Notes under the pieces: generated by a model
What the model was told of the DNA's origin: nothing
Databases searched by the model: none
The model's input: only the letters and a program-made list of their open reading frames with translations
Position numbers and translations under genes: made by a program
Part shown: piece after piece, positions 1 through 8,182 of the stretch
How the letters are laid out: each line of letters begins with the position of its first letter
Position numbering within the stretch: the stretch's first letter is position 1
NCBI RefSeq assembly: GCF_004216895.1
Contig: NZ_SGXE01000003.1
Coordinates: forward strand, 124,001 to 188,000
Origin: Aquimarina brevivitae
GTDB taxonomy: Bacteria > Bacteroidota > Bacteroidia > Flavobacteriales > Flavobacteriaceae
Length of the DNA: 64,000 nt
Direction of reading: 5' to 3'

Positions 1-507
1 TTTACCTTCAAAAAAATCGATAACTTGTTTAATGTTTTCAGCACCATAAACTTCTAGATTATCCACTATTGCGGCTTCTTTCGCATTTTGTTCAGGCAAA
101 ATAAATCCTTTAAATCCTTCTTCTCGTGCTTTAATGGCTATGGGTAATGCTCCTTTAATAGGCTGTAGACCTCCATCCAATGATAATTCTCCCATAATCA
201 AATAATCACTTACCTTTTCAGGTTTAATTTGATTACTCGCGGACAGGATACCTATGGCTAGGGTTAAATCATAAGCAGAACCTTCTTTTCTAAGGTCTGC
301 AGGAGCCATATTTATAGTTATCTTTTTACCCGGAAGTTTGTATCCATTATTTTGTAATGCCGCAGCTATCCTGTAACTACTTTCTTTAATGGCATTATCA
401 GGTAGTCCTACTAAGTGATAGCCTATTCCTTTATCAATATTAACCTCTACAGTTATGGTCGTTGCTTCAACCCCAAAGACAGCGCTTCCAAAAACTTTTA
501 TAAGCAT
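1..507 (-). CDS. comM: ComM/YifB-family Mg-chelatase-like AAA+ ATPase (N-terminal part)
   Basis: Partial gene: it starts at 507 on the minus strand and runs off the left edge, so only about 169 N-terminal residues are visible. They form the ChlI-like (S5-fold) domain of the YifB/ComM family, beginning MLIKVFGSAVFGVEA and containing VGLPDNAIKESSYRIAAAL and a GELSLDGGLQPIKGALP stretch typical of this domain. The AAA+ core with Walker motifs would lie outside the window. Family knowledge: ComM is a hexameric helicase that helps branch migration during natural transformation; many annotations only say Mg-chelatase-like. The start is the first ATG in a conserved position. No partner gene is visible; the next gene is in the same direction 190 bp upstream. 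Confidence 0.85.
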   Translation of the reverse strand, partial: MLIKVFGSAVFGVEATTITVEVNIDKGIGYHLVGLPDNAIKESSYRIAAALQNNGYKLPGKKITINMAPADLRKEGSAYDLTLAIGILSASNQIKPEKVSDYLIMGELSLDGGLQPIKGALPIAIKAREEGFKGFILPEQNAKEAAIVDNLEVYGAENIKQVIDFFEGK

Positions 508-553
508 GAGTTAGATTTTCCATAAAAGTAAAAAAAATGTTAACTATCGGCTA

Positions 554-588
554 GAAAAAAATAATCCCAGATCTGTAAAACACTGGGA
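554..588 (-). terminator. Candidate terminator downstream of aspartate kinase
   Basis: Read on the minus strand, a CCCAG/CTGGG stem, extended inward by TGT/ACA, is followed by a run of T (plus-strand A run at 554-562). It lies about 110 bp after the aspartate kinase stop and before comM starts, so it would separate the two genes. Confidence 0.5.
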
Positions 589-600
589 GTACAAAATTAA

Positions 601-664
601 AACAGAAGTTGCACACTATTAGGATAATATACGTATGCCGATAGGTTCGTGTACAACCTCTGTT
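601..664. repeat. Long imperfect inverted repeat between lysC and comM
   Basis: The arms 601-616 and 649-664 are complementary at 14 of 16 positions, and the mismatches allow G-U pairs in one orientation. The 32-nt loop lies between. T-rich sequence follows on both strands, so it may act as a second terminator for lysC or as a leader structure. No protein-coding potential is visible. Confidence 0.4.
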
Positions 665-697
665 TTTTATGGTCTCATCTAAAATTATAACAAACAA

Positions 698-2026
698 CTA
701 CACTACCGCCTCACGATGAGTTTGAAACAGTTTTTCGTTTAAAAATCGTAAAGAAGAAATCTTATCCTTGGTATCTACCAATAATGATATATTATTATTA
801 CTACCTCCATAGGAAATCATACGCACAGGTATGTATCTCAATATTTCAAAAAGCTTATGGGTATGCTTATCATTAATTACGGACTCACCCACGATGCAAA
901 TAATACTATGATTACTTTCTACTGTAACTTCTCCATATTGTTCTATTTCTTCTAAAATTTGATCCAAATTTGCTGTATCGTCAATAGTAATGGAAATGGC
1001 AACCTCTGAGGTGGTAATCATATCGATCGATGTTTGAAACTTATCAAAAACCTCAAAAATTCTTCGAAGATACCCATGAGCCATCAGCATTCTATTGGAC
1101 TTTATTTTTATAGCTGTTATATTGTCCTTAGCAGAAATTGATTTTAGCCCTTTTTTGTAGGTGGTATTACTTATGATTGTTCCAGGCGCATCGGGTTGAA
1201 AAGTATTTTTTAAAGTAACGGGAATATCTAAAGCTACTACCGGAGAAACAGTTTGTGGATGTAATATCTTAGCACCAAAATAGGCTAACTCCGCTGCTTC
1301 GTTATAGGTCAAATGCGAAATTGGATGTGTTTCTTCTACATAACGAGGATCATTGTTGTGTAGTCCATCGATATCCGTCCAAATTTCTACTTCTTCTGCA
1401 TTAATAGCTGCAGCAATAATAGTTGCCGTATAATCACTACCTCCTCTTTTAAGGTGACTAATATTTAGTTCTTGATCCCTACATACGAAACCTTGTGTTA
1501 TATAGAGTTGAGAGGAATTGGTAAGTAGTTTTTGAAGCTGTGTACCGACATTAGATATATCAGGATTTTCAACACAAGAAACGTGCATAAAATCCTTAGC
1601 ATCTAAAAATGTATTCTCAATGCCCAAAGATAACAGGTATTCAGAAAAGATAGTTGTCAATAAAAATTCACCATAAGTTACGATACTGGAGTATGTATGA
1701 CTACCATATGGAGCACTAGCCTTACCATATAGGTCGGTTATGAGCGCTGAGATTTTCTCTTTCAGTTTGTCTTTTAGGTTGCCGTCTACGAATAACTGTT
1801 CGATGACTCCTACATGTTTATCTTCTAAACTATGAAGATTTCTGGCAATGGCTTCGGTATCGTTAAATTTTACATTATCTACTAAACGAACCAATTGATT
1901 TGTAACTCCAGACATCGCGGAGCAAACTACTATCTTTCTTTCCTCATCATTGGTAATTATATCTTTTACCCGAATTAAATTTTCGACAGATCCTACTGAT
2001 GTTCCTCCGAATTTTAAAATTTTCAT
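698..2026 (-). CDS. lysC: Aspartate kinase, monofunctional
   Basis: Phosphorylates L-aspartate to aspartyl-4-phosphate, the first step to lysine, threonine, methionine and diaminopimelate. The chosen start at 2026 gives MKILKFGGTSVGS, with the amino-acid kinase motif KFGGTS at residues 5-10; the longer frame to 2050 adds only eight unlike residues. A GGSDYTA motif lies near residue 200 and a FGAKILHP motif near 250. The last ~150 residues have the pattern of two ACT domains (TTSEVAISITID, then a segment ending LLVDTKD), as in feedback-regulated aspartokinases. At about 442 residues it is the monofunctional form, without the homoserine dehydrogenase domain of ThrA. It is divergent from the ACT-like gene at 2134. 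Confidence 0.92.
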   Translation of the reverse strand: MKILKFGGTSVGSVENLIRVKDIITNDEERKIVVCSAMSGVTNQLVRLVDNVKFNDTEAIARNLHSLEDKHVGVIEQLFVDGNLKDKLKEKISALITDLYGKASAPYGSHTYSSIVTYGEFLLTTIFSEYLLSLGIENTFLDAKDFMHVSCVENPDISNVGTQLQKLLTNSSQLYITQGFVCRDQELNISHLKRGGSDYTATIIAAAINAEEVEIWTDIDGLHNNDPRYVEETHPISHLTYNEAAELAYFGAKILHPQTVSPVVALDIPVTLKNTFQPDAPGTIISNTTYKKGLKSISAKDNITAIKIKSNRMLMAHGYLRRIFEVFDKFQTSIDMITTSEVAISITIDDTANLDQILEEIEQYGEVTVESNHSIICIVGESVINDKHTHKLFEILRYIPVRMISYGGSNNNISLLVDTKDKISSLRFLNEKLFQTHREAVV

Positions 2027-2102
2027 AATGTGTCTTATCTTAGAATACACTGCATAATTAATTAAAATTGAAGGAGGAATAAATATTTTAATATAAAAAG
2101 TA

Positions 2103-2110
2103 TATATTTG
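2103..2110 (+). promoter_or_regulatory. Bacteroidota -7 box for the ACT-like gene
   Basis: TATATTTG matches the TAnnTTTG consensus of the housekeeping sigma factor in this phylum. It lies 23 bp before the ATG at 2134. No TTG -33 box at the usual spacing is seen, so the call rests on one element. Confidence 0.4.
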
Positions 2111-2133
2111 TACAGTTTGTTAAATAAATAACA

Positions 2134-2778
2134 ATGAAAACAATTACGGATTGCGTACACGATATCATAAAGCACCAACCTTTTTTAGAAGATGCCTTAC
2201 ACAGAGATATCATTAATTTTAGTTCACTTGCCACAGATTTACAACCTCAGGTAGAAAAGATTATGAGAAAACCAGTTAAACCAGGTTCTATCATTATGGC
2301 ATTGCGAAGATATCATCCTAAACGCATAAAAAATTTAGAAAATCTAAGAAACTTAGGAGATATAGTAGTTCGGTCTGGAATTACGGAATATACTTTTTTA
2401 AATTCCAATACCATCTTAGACAGTCAAGCTAATCTCTTAAATAGCGTTAAGGATAAAAGTAAAACCTATTTTACGTATTCGAGTAACTTTCAAGAAAGCA
2501 ATATCTTAGTGTCTTCTACCCTAAAAGAAACCGTAGAAGAGCACTTTAAACAAGAAACCTGTATTTCTGTAATGGATGAGCTATCTTCTATGTCAATCGC
2601 CTTACCTGATGACAGTTCTAAAAGTATCGGTTTATACTTTTACATATTTAGGTTACTAGCCTATGAAGGTATACCCGTTTTTGAAATAATTTCTACCTCA
2701 AATTATTTTACCCTATTTCTTGAAAAAGAATATGTAAATAGTGCTTTTTTATTATTAAATGAGATTAAGGAAGGTTAA
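2134..2778 (+). CDS. Conserved hypothetical protein with C-terminal ACT-like fold
   Basis: 214 residues, no signal peptide or membrane segment. I do not recognise a named family. The C-terminal third (SSMSIALPDDSSKSIGLYFY, then EGIPVFEIISTSNYFTLFLE) has the beta-alpha-beta-beta-alpha-beta pattern of ACT domains, including the EIISTS strand that resembles the METISTSE strand of aspartokinases. The N-terminal ~70 residues look helical and could be a winged-helix or dimerisation region. It is transcribed divergently from lysC with 107 bp between starts, so a role as an amino-acid sensor or regulator near the aspartate pathway is a reasonable inference but is not shown. A strong terminator follows directly. 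Confidence 0.7.
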   Translation: MKTITDCVHDIIKHQPFLEDALHRDIINFSSLATDLQPQVEKIMRKPVKPGSIIMALRRYHPKRIKNLENLRNLGDIVVRSGITEYTFLNSNTILDSQANLLNSVKDKSKTYFTYSSNFQESNILVSSTLKETVEEHFKQETCISVMDELSSMSIALPDDSSKSIGLYFYIFRLLAYEGIPVFEIISTSNYFTLFLEKEYVNSAFLLLNEIKEG

Positions 2779-2792
2779 CTTCTAATAATAAC

Positions 2793-2822
2793 AAAACCCT
2801 GAATATAACATTCAGGGTTTTT
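2793..2822. terminator. Bidirectional intrinsic terminator
   Basis: Perfect 12-bp stem (AAAACCCTGAAT with ATTCAGGGTTTT) and 5-nt loop, with A and T runs on the two sides. It sits between the convergent ends of the ACT-like gene (2778) and the M13 peptidase (2848) and can serve both. Confidence 0.85.
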
Positions 2823-2847
2823 AACTATAATTACTCTATATTTTAAA

Positions 2848-4917
2848 TTACCAAATAGTAACTCTTTCTTCTGGAGCTAAGTACATTTTATCACCTTCTT
2901 TAATATCAAAAGTTTCATAAAATGCTGGCACATTTAATAGGGGTTGAATCGCTCTAACCTGTCCTGGAGAATGTGGATCTGTTTTAATCTGAGTTCTTAA
3001 TGCATCCTCTCTAATCTTGGTTCTCCAAACTGTTGCCCAAGACATAAAGAATCTTTCCTCTGGTGTAAATCCATCTATTTTGCCCGGTCTTCCATTTTCT
3101 TCAAGATGCATTTGTAGACCATCATACGCAGCTAATACACCGCCTAAATCCCCAATATTTTCTCCCAGCGTAAATTTACCATTGATAAACACACTGTCCA
3201 TAACTTCGATACTACTATATTGCTCTGCTAAGGCGTCTCCTCTTTTAGTAAATCGCTCAAGATCTTCATCTGTCCACCAATTTACAAGATTACCCTTAGC
3301 GTCAAAACGTGCTCCGGAATCATCAAAGGCATGTGAAATTTCATGACCTATTACCGCTCCAATTCCCCCATAATTAACAGCTTCATCAGCAGTATAATTA
3401 TAGAACGGTGGTTGTAAAATAGCAGCGGGAAAAACGATTTCATTAAATAGCGGGTTAAAGTATGCATTTACTGTTTGTGGTGACATACCCCATTCTGTTT
3501 TATCAACAGGTTCTCCAATTTCTTCAAATTGTTTTTCTTGAGCCCACTTACTCACAGCAGTCATATTGTCAAAATAGGACTTATCCATAGAAACCTCCAT
3601 CTTAGAGTAATCTTCCCAATTGTCTGGATACCCTATTTTTACAGTAAACTTGTCAAGTTTTTCAATAGCTTTTAATTTGGTCGTATCCGTCATCCAATCT
3701 AACTTTTCAATTCTTACCTTAAAAGCCTTTATTACATTCGCAATCATTTTCTCCGCCTTTTCCTTAGCTTCTGGTGGAAATTTTTCATCTACATATAACT
3801 TACCTAACGCTTCTCCCACTGTACCATTTACAGTCGCTAAGGCTCTTTCATCCGCAGGTCGCTGTTGCTTTTGCCCTCTTAAATATTTGCTGTAAAATTC
3901 CCAATTTGCTCTTTCGATATCCGTAGTTAATCTACTTGTAGCACTATTAAAAGTGTCCCATTTCACTAAGGTCTTGATATCTTCAATTGGAGTTGATTTT
4001 AAGAAATCATCTAAAGCTTTGGTGTATTTTATTTGAGTTACAAATAAGGTATCAAATTCTTTAGTAATACCTAGATCTGAAATCATCTTTTTAAGATCAA
4101 TTGAAGAAAGTAATTGATCCGCTTCTTCAACAGTTCTTGGATTATTATAATTACGAGCATCTCTGCGCTCTTCTTTAGTAAATCTTGGTTCCGCCAACTG
4201 CGTTTCCATTGCCAAAATTTTAGCTGCACTTTTTTCTGCCTCTGCTTCTGAATCCCCTAGCATTTTAAACATTCTTACAATATGCTTTTTATACTCTTCA
4301 CGTATTTCTTTAGATTTCGAATCTTGATCCAAATAATAATCTCTATCCGGGAGGCCTAAACCATTGCCACCAAGATATACGGCATTCATTTCGCTATTAT
4401 TCAAATCTCCTTGTACTCCTAAACTAATGAAAGGCGAAGACACTGAAGGGTTTGATGCTAAAACTGTTTGTAAATCCTCTAGATTCTTAATCCCGGCAAT
4501 AGCCTCAAGTGCTGGTTGCAAAGGCTTTATACCGGCTTCATTTCGAGCTACGGTATCTAGTTTAGTGTCAAAAATTGCGATAGCTTTAGCCTGATCTGTT
4601 TCAGGACCGTATTTTTTACTTTCTTTTGCACTGTTTAAAATTTCTAAGACATCTTCGTCAGTTGATTTTCTGAGCACACCAAAACCACCCCAACGGGTTC
4701 TATCTTCAGGTATCTCAGTATTCTTCATCCAATTTCCATTTACGTAGTTATAGAAATCATCTTTTGGACTTACAGAAGTATCCATATTTTCTAAAACTAT
4801 TCCAGGTAACTTTGCATCAATAGCCGCAGTTTCCTCTTTTTTAGCTTCTTCTTTACAGCCCACCAATACCATGGTAGCAGCAGCAAAAAAACAAGCTCCT
4901 TTAATTATTTTATTCAT
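2848..4917 (-). CDS. pepO: M13-family metallopeptidase (neprilysin/PepO type), lipoprotein
   Basis: Zinc metallo-endopeptidase of the neprilysin family, 689 residues, the usual length. The N-terminus MNKIIKGACFFAAATMVLVG is followed by Cys in a lipobox (MVLVGCKEE), so it should be lipid-anchored after export. The zinc motif HEISH is at residues 525-529, the third ligand region GENIGD at about 585-590, the substrate-binding NAYFNP upstream of it, and the protein ends in the conserved Trp. Family knowledge: M13 enzymes cut short peptides on the hydrophobic side. The gene stands alone, convergent with the gene at 2134 and sharing its terminator. Confidence 0.93.
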   Translation of the reverse strand: MNKIIKGACFFAAATMVLVGCKEEAKKEETAAIDAKLPGIVLENMDTSVSPKDDFYNYVNGNWMKNTEIPEDRTRWGGFGVLRKSTDEDVLEILNSAKESKKYGPETDQAKAIAIFDTKLDTVARNEAGIKPLQPALEAIAGIKNLEDLQTVLASNPSVSSPFISLGVQGDLNNSEMNAVYLGGNGLGLPDRDYYLDQDSKSKEIREEYKKHIVRMFKMLGDSEAEAEKSAAKILAMETQLAEPRFTKEERRDARNYNNPRTVEEADQLLSSIDLKKMISDLGITKEFDTLFVTQIKYTKALDDFLKSTPIEDIKTLVKWDTFNSATSRLTTDIERANWEFYSKYLRGQKQQRPADERALATVNGTVGEALGKLYVDEKFPPEAKEKAEKMIANVIKAFKVRIEKLDWMTDTTKLKAIEKLDKFTVKIGYPDNWEDYSKMEVSMDKSYFDNMTAVSKWAQEKQFEEIGEPVDKTEWGMSPQTVNAYFNPLFNEIVFPAAILQPPFYNYTADEAVNYGGIGAVIGHEISHAFDDSGARFDAKGNLVNWWTDEDLERFTKRGDALAEQYSSIEVMDSVFINGKFTLGENIGDLGGVLAAYDGLQMHLEENGRPGKIDGFTPEERFFMSWATVWRTKIREDALRTQIKTDPHSPGQVRAIQPLLNVPAFYETFDIKEGDKMYLAPEERVTIW

Positions 4918-5040
4918 TGTAGTAAAATAAGTTATGAATTAATTATCTCTTGTTTGACGCGTAAATGTAAGAATCGTTACTCACAATGTTTTGTTAAAAA
5001 CCGTTAAGTATTTTAAGAACAACAAATTAAACTGAAATCT

Positions 5041-5496
5041 CTACTTCAGTATCCTGGAATCAAAGCTAAAAACTTCAGTTTTTAAAAGTTCTAATGCTGA
5101 ATATTTTGATGATAATGGATTAAGGATAACATTATATTCCTGAGGCACGATGGTACTAGGGACTCTAAGCCCTAATGAAGTATCTTCCTCAACCCATTTT
5201 GTTACAATTTTATGTAATGCTATTGGTCCTGGAACTTTATGCCAATCCTTCGGAAGCTTTTCAATATCGATTGTAGTTATTAATTCATCTGGTACGCTGA
5301 TAGTAGCCAAAGCCATATTATTTGGAAAGTAAGCAATTGGTATGTGTGCCAAAACTTCAAGAGTAGCTAATGCGATAGTAGTACTGGTATATAGTACTGA
5401 TAATCCTTTGGGGTTCCATCGTCCACCTACTGTTTTAGCGCCTATACCAGATAGGTCACTAATATATTTTTGCTTTGATATTCTATAAAGCAGCAT
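5041..5496 (-). CDS. RES-domain toxin of a type II toxin-antitoxin system
   Basis: 151 residues filling one RES domain. The N-terminal Arg region (LLYRISKQKY), the GGRWNPKG segment near residues 24-31, the ATLEVLAHI helix with the conserved Glu, and the C-terminal Ser region are in family order. Family knowledge: RES toxins are ADP-ribosyltransferase-like and degrade NAD+ or modify a host enzyme. Its start overlaps the stop of the upstream antitoxin by one base (TAATG), which indicates translational coupling. There is no own promoter. I see no truncation, so it is probably active. Confidence 0.88.
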   Translation of the reverse strand: MLLYRISKQKYISDLSGIGAKTVGGRWNPKGLSVLYTSTTIALATLEVLAHIPIAYFPNNMALATISVPDELITTIDIEKLPKDWHKVPGPIALHKIVTKWVEEDTSLGLRVPSTIVPQEYNVILNPLSSKYSALELLKTEVFSFDSRILK

Positions 5497-5948
5497 TACG
5501 CAAAAATACCGTGTTCAATTCGAACTAATTCTTCATTTAAAAGTTGAAAACCAAATGTGGTATCCAAAAGCTCCTTTGGTTTTTTCATGGCTAATGCATA
5601 ATTGGGATGCTCCATCCATTTTTTAAATTTTGGTAAATCACCAAACACAGCTTCTCCTTTCGCGTATAGTTTGGCGAGTTGAAGAACTTTAGCACTGGCC
5701 TCAACACCTAAATTTTTACTAAGCGCATATCGCTGTAAGGTTCGTTCTGACATATGTAATATAAGCGCTAATTCTTTTAGCTCAAAACCAATAGTTTTTG
5801 CCAAATGCAGCAAAGACTTTTTATCAATACCATTTCTGGATAATTCGATAAAATCATAAATATTCCTCAACGGAATATCAATGTTAAGGTAACGAAGCAA
5901 TCCTTTATTTGTAAAACCGTCTTGCTCTAATGGAGTAACTGCACTCAT
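5496..5948 (-). CDS. Xre/MbcA/ParS-type antitoxin (DUF2384)
   Basis: About 150 residues from the start at 5948 (MSAVTPLEQDGF). The start is decided by the promoter: the longer frame to 5993 would begin upstream of the -7 box. A helix-turn-helix segment with LHMSERTLQRYA lies near residues 65-80, and the C-terminal MbcA/ParS-like toxin-binding region includes GEAVFGDLPKFKKWM and a final LGTF-like DTTFGFQLL. Family knowledge: these antitoxins bind the RES toxin active site through the C-terminus and repress their own promoter as a complex. It is the first gene of a two-gene operon. Confidence 0.88.
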   Translation of the reverse strand: MSAVTPLEQDGFTNKGLLRYLNIDIPLRNIYDFIELSRNGIDKKSLLHLAKTIGFELKELALILHMSERTLQRYALSKNLGVEASAKVLQLAKLYAKGEAVFGDLPKFKKWMEHPNYALAMKKPKELLDTTFGFQLLNEELVRIEHGIFA

Positions 5949-5962
5949 GATATGTTTTATGA

Positions 5963-5993
5963 CAAAAATACAAAAATAAACGACAATTGTCAA
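5963..5993 (-). promoter_or_regulatory. Promoter of the Xre-RES operon
   Basis: On the minus strand a -33 TTG (5993-5991) is followed after exactly 20 nt by TATTTTTG (5970-5963), a full match to TAnnTTTG. A second overlapping copy of the box lies at 5978-5971 but its spacing to TTG is too short. The predicted transcript begins only a few bases before the antitoxin ATG at 5948. Confidence 0.7.
5982..5991. promoter_or_regulatory. Palindromic operator candidate in the Xre-RES promoter
   Basis: GACAATTGTC is a perfect 10-bp palindrome between the -33 and -7 boxes, overlapping the last base of the -33 element. Its position suits autorepression by the Xre antitoxin, which is known for this family; binding here is inferred. 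Confidence 0.5.
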
Positions 5994-6287
5994 CCGATAA
6001 GCGTAGTTTACTTAGACTATCCTATTTTTAATCAAAAACAGTAATCTGTAACCCATATTTTAAAAAACAAAACAATTATTAAAATTATGTTAAGCACCGT
6101 ATTTAAAGGCTTTTTAGCTATCTTATAAGTATTACACCGGGTAAATTCTGAAAAAAAGTAAAATTACTTGGGCTGATACAATGTTTTTACGTATCTTGTC
6201 GTTGATTTTAAGTTATACAACGAATTAAATTATATATTTATAAGAAAATTCTTACTTAACAATGGTTTAACCCTAAAAACCGAACCT

Positions 6288-6821
6288 ATGAAAAAAGCAC
6301 TACCCCTACTATTAATGATGATGACGTTCGTGGCGTTTGCCAATGTAAAAATTGACATAACCAGTAAGTTGATGTCTGTGACCGAAGATACGGTGATTGA
6401 TGGACTTGATGAAAACACCGATGAAGGCGTTATTTTTATAACCGAAAGCTTGCACCTAGAAGCAGGCGCAAGATTAAAAATTAGAAATGCTTGTTTAATT
6501 ATCTTAGGAGATCTAACAGGTAAAGGAGTTATCGATGTAGATAGCTCTGCTACTATTACTTTAGAAGGAAGTGAAAGTGGTCGAATTAGTTTTATCAATA
6601 GATTTTTAGCAGACAATACGTGTCAGCAAGACGCCGGACAAAAAACATTTAAAGATATCAAAGAAGTTCCTCAAGGTCTTACCTATAGTTTATATACGAT
6701 GTCAGGAAGACTATTAGATAAAGGAAAAGTTGACGATTATATTCATAATTATGTTGATCCAAAAACATATTTAATTAAAATAGAAGGTTACAAATTAAAG
6801 AAAATTGTCTTTAAAGGATAA
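6288..6821 (+). CDS. Secreted protein with T9SS-like C-terminal tail, function unknown
   Basis: 177 residues. A signal peptide is clear (MKKALPLLLMMMTFVAFA, cleavage after about residue 18). Residues ~20-105 are rich in short beta strands (LHLEAGARLKI, LIILGDLTGKGVIDVDSSAT), as in a small beta-helix or beta-roll. Two Cys occur near residues 63 and 109. The last ~50 residues (YSLYTMSGRLLDKGK ... YLIKIEGYKLKKIVFKG) resemble the type A sorting domain of the type IX secretion system. This would place it outside the cell or on its surface. I do not recognise a function and no partner gene adjoins it. A strong terminator follows. Confidence 0.7.
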   Translation: MKKALPLLLMMMTFVAFANVKIDITSKLMSVTEDTVIDGLDENTDEGVIFITESLHLEAGARLKIRNACLIILGDLTGKGVIDVDSSATITLEGSESGRISFINRFLADNTCQQDAGQKTFKDIKEVPQGLTYSLYTMSGRLLDKGKVDDYIHNYVDPKTYLIKIEGYKLKKIVFKG

Positions 6822-6850
6822 TCTTAACAAAGAAGTAAAGGAAAAAATTT

Positions 6851-6878
6851 AATCCGCAGTTTGTACTGCGGATTTTTT
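6851..6878 (+). terminator. Intrinsic terminator after the secreted protein gene
   Basis: Perfect 10-bp stem (AATCCGCAGT with ACTGCGGATT), 4-nt loop TTGT, then a T run. It isolates the upstream gene from moeA, which starts 23 bp later. Confidence 0.85.
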
Positions 6879-6901
6879 ATTTTTGGGTCAAATACAACGT
6901 A

Positions 6902-8074
6902 ATGATATCTGTACCCGAAGCCATTTCATTTATACAACAAATCCCAATTAGCCATAAAATACAGGAAGTTCCCTTGTCCGATGCTGGGTATAAGATCTTA
7001 GGGCGCACCACTGTTTCTAAAATTAACATGCCCCCTTTTCGTCAATCTGCTATGGACGGATATGCAGTACAATTACACAATTCTGCAGCCTACAAGGTCA
7101 TTGGAGAAATAAAAGCTGGGGATGCTGTAGACATCGAGCTGGCTCAGGGAGAAGCCGTAAGAATTTTTACAGGTGCGCCAGTACCAAAAACTGCTAATTG
7201 TATTATAATACAAGAACATACAGAGAGAAAAGGTGATTATTTTATTGCCACCAAAAACTATACAGCAAACCAAAATATTAGACCTGTTGGAGAACAAATC
7301 AAAGAAGGTGATATCGCTTTAAAAAAAGGGACAATGTTAACACCTGCTGCTATTGGTTTTTTGGCTGGGCTTGGCTTTGCTAAAGTACCCATCCTACCAG
7401 CACCTAAAGTAGGAATAATTACTACAGGAAACGAACTTGTGGAACCTGGTAATCCTTTGCCAACTGGCAAAATTTATGAAAGTAATACTATACAGCTACA
7501 AGCTTGTTTAAGTAAAGCAGGTATAAACGGCATAACCACTTATAAGGTTCAGGATGACTATCCCAGTACCGTTAATACCATTGCAAATGCTATGGCTAAT
7601 AATGACCTTATATTAATAAGCGGTGGAATATCCGTTGGCGACTATGACTTTGTTAAAGAAGCGCTCCAGGAATTAGCTGTAAAACAAACTTTTTACAAGG
7701 TAAACCAAAAACCTGGTAAGCCCTTATATTTTGGCACTCATGACCAAACCTATATCTTCGCCTTACCAGGAAATCCAGCTTCTTCACTTACTTGCTTTTA
7801 CATTTATGTAATACCCTTGCTTCATAGACTTTTAGGATATCCTCATACCGGACTTAAAAAAGCAGTTTTTAAACTATCAAAAGCGTTATCAAAACCCGGT
7901 TCAAGAGCCCAATTTTTAAAGGCACAGGTAAAAGATGGCGAATGTCATATTTTAGAAGGACAAAATTCATCGATGTTGCATACGTACTCAGTAGCTAACG
8001 CACTCGCCTATATACCTGAAAACCTAACCAGTTTACAGGCTGGAGAAAATATTGAAGTTTATCTACTCCCTTAA
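6902..8074 (+). CDS. moeA: Molybdopterin molybdenumtransferase MoeA
   Basis: Inserts molybdate into adenylylated molybdopterin, the last step to molybdenum cofactor. 390 residues, normal length. The linker/domain region with PPFRQSAMDGYAV is at residues ~42-54, IFTGAPVPKTAN near 90, the MoCF-binding fold has ITTGNELVEPG near 178 and ISGGISVGDYDFV near 243, and the LPGNPAS motif is near 290. The C-terminal domain IV follows. It opens the cofactor cluster, but 108 bp and a ModE-box-like site separate it from modE, so it may be transcribed separately or read through. Confidence 0.95.
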   Translation: MISVPEAISFIQQIPISHKIQEVPLSDAGYKILGRTTVSKINMPPFRQSAMDGYAVQLHNSAAYKVIGEIKAGDAVDIELAQGEAVRIFTGAPVPKTANCIIIQEHTERKGDYFIATKNYTANQNIRPVGEQIKEGDIALKKGTMLTPAAIGFLAGLGFAKVPILPAPKVGIITTGNELVEPGNPLPTGKIYESNTIQLQACLSKAGINGITTYKVQDDYPSTVNTIANAMANNDLILISGGISVGDYDFVKEALQELAVKQTFYKVNQKPGKPLYFGTHDQTYIFALPGNPASSLTCFYIYVIPLLHRLLGYPHTGLKKAVFKLSKALSKPGSRAQFLKAQVKDGECHILEGQNSSMLHTYSVANALAYIPENLTSLQAGENIEVYLLP

Positions 8075-8150
8075 TTACTGTAACATAAGCAAAACTAGGA
8101 AGCTAAAAATGTCATAAAAAATCAAAAGTCATTTTTCTATACTTCTTTTT

Positions 8151-8174
8151 CGTTATATCTTTATGGAAATAACG
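8151..8174. promoter_or_regulatory. ModE-box-like inverted repeat
   Basis: CGTTAT (8151-8156) and ATAACG (8169-8174) are perfect inverted half-sites with 12 nt between, 24 bp in all. To my knowledge proteobacterial ModE boxes have CG-TAT half-sites in the same 24-bp arrangement. A near-consensus -7 box TATCTTTA (8156-8163) lies inside the dyad, so a bound repressor would block it. The site ends 8 bp before the modE-like ATG. Confidence 0.6.
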
Positions 8175-8182
8175 GTTATTTG

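Larger units (their letters stand above)
5949..6287. other. Noncoding stretch between the toxin-antitoxin operon and the gene at 6288
   Basis: 339 bp. The left end holds the antitoxin promoter and palindrome. The rest (5994-6287) is very AT-rich with no convincing reading frame, no clear terminator and no TAnnTTTG box that I can place for the gene at 6288. Confidence 0.6.

Noticed and set aside
2071..2077. AAGGAGG sequence resembling a strong Shine-Dalgarno upstream of the gene at 2134
   Set aside because: It is about 57 bp from the ATG and upstream of the predicted -7 box, and this phylum does not rely on such sites.
3017..3346. Open frame on the plus strand, 109 codons, within the M13 peptidase gene
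   Set aside because: It is opposite a clear conserved gene with intact motifs and has a low-complexity Ser/Pro-rich translation typical of a shadow frame.
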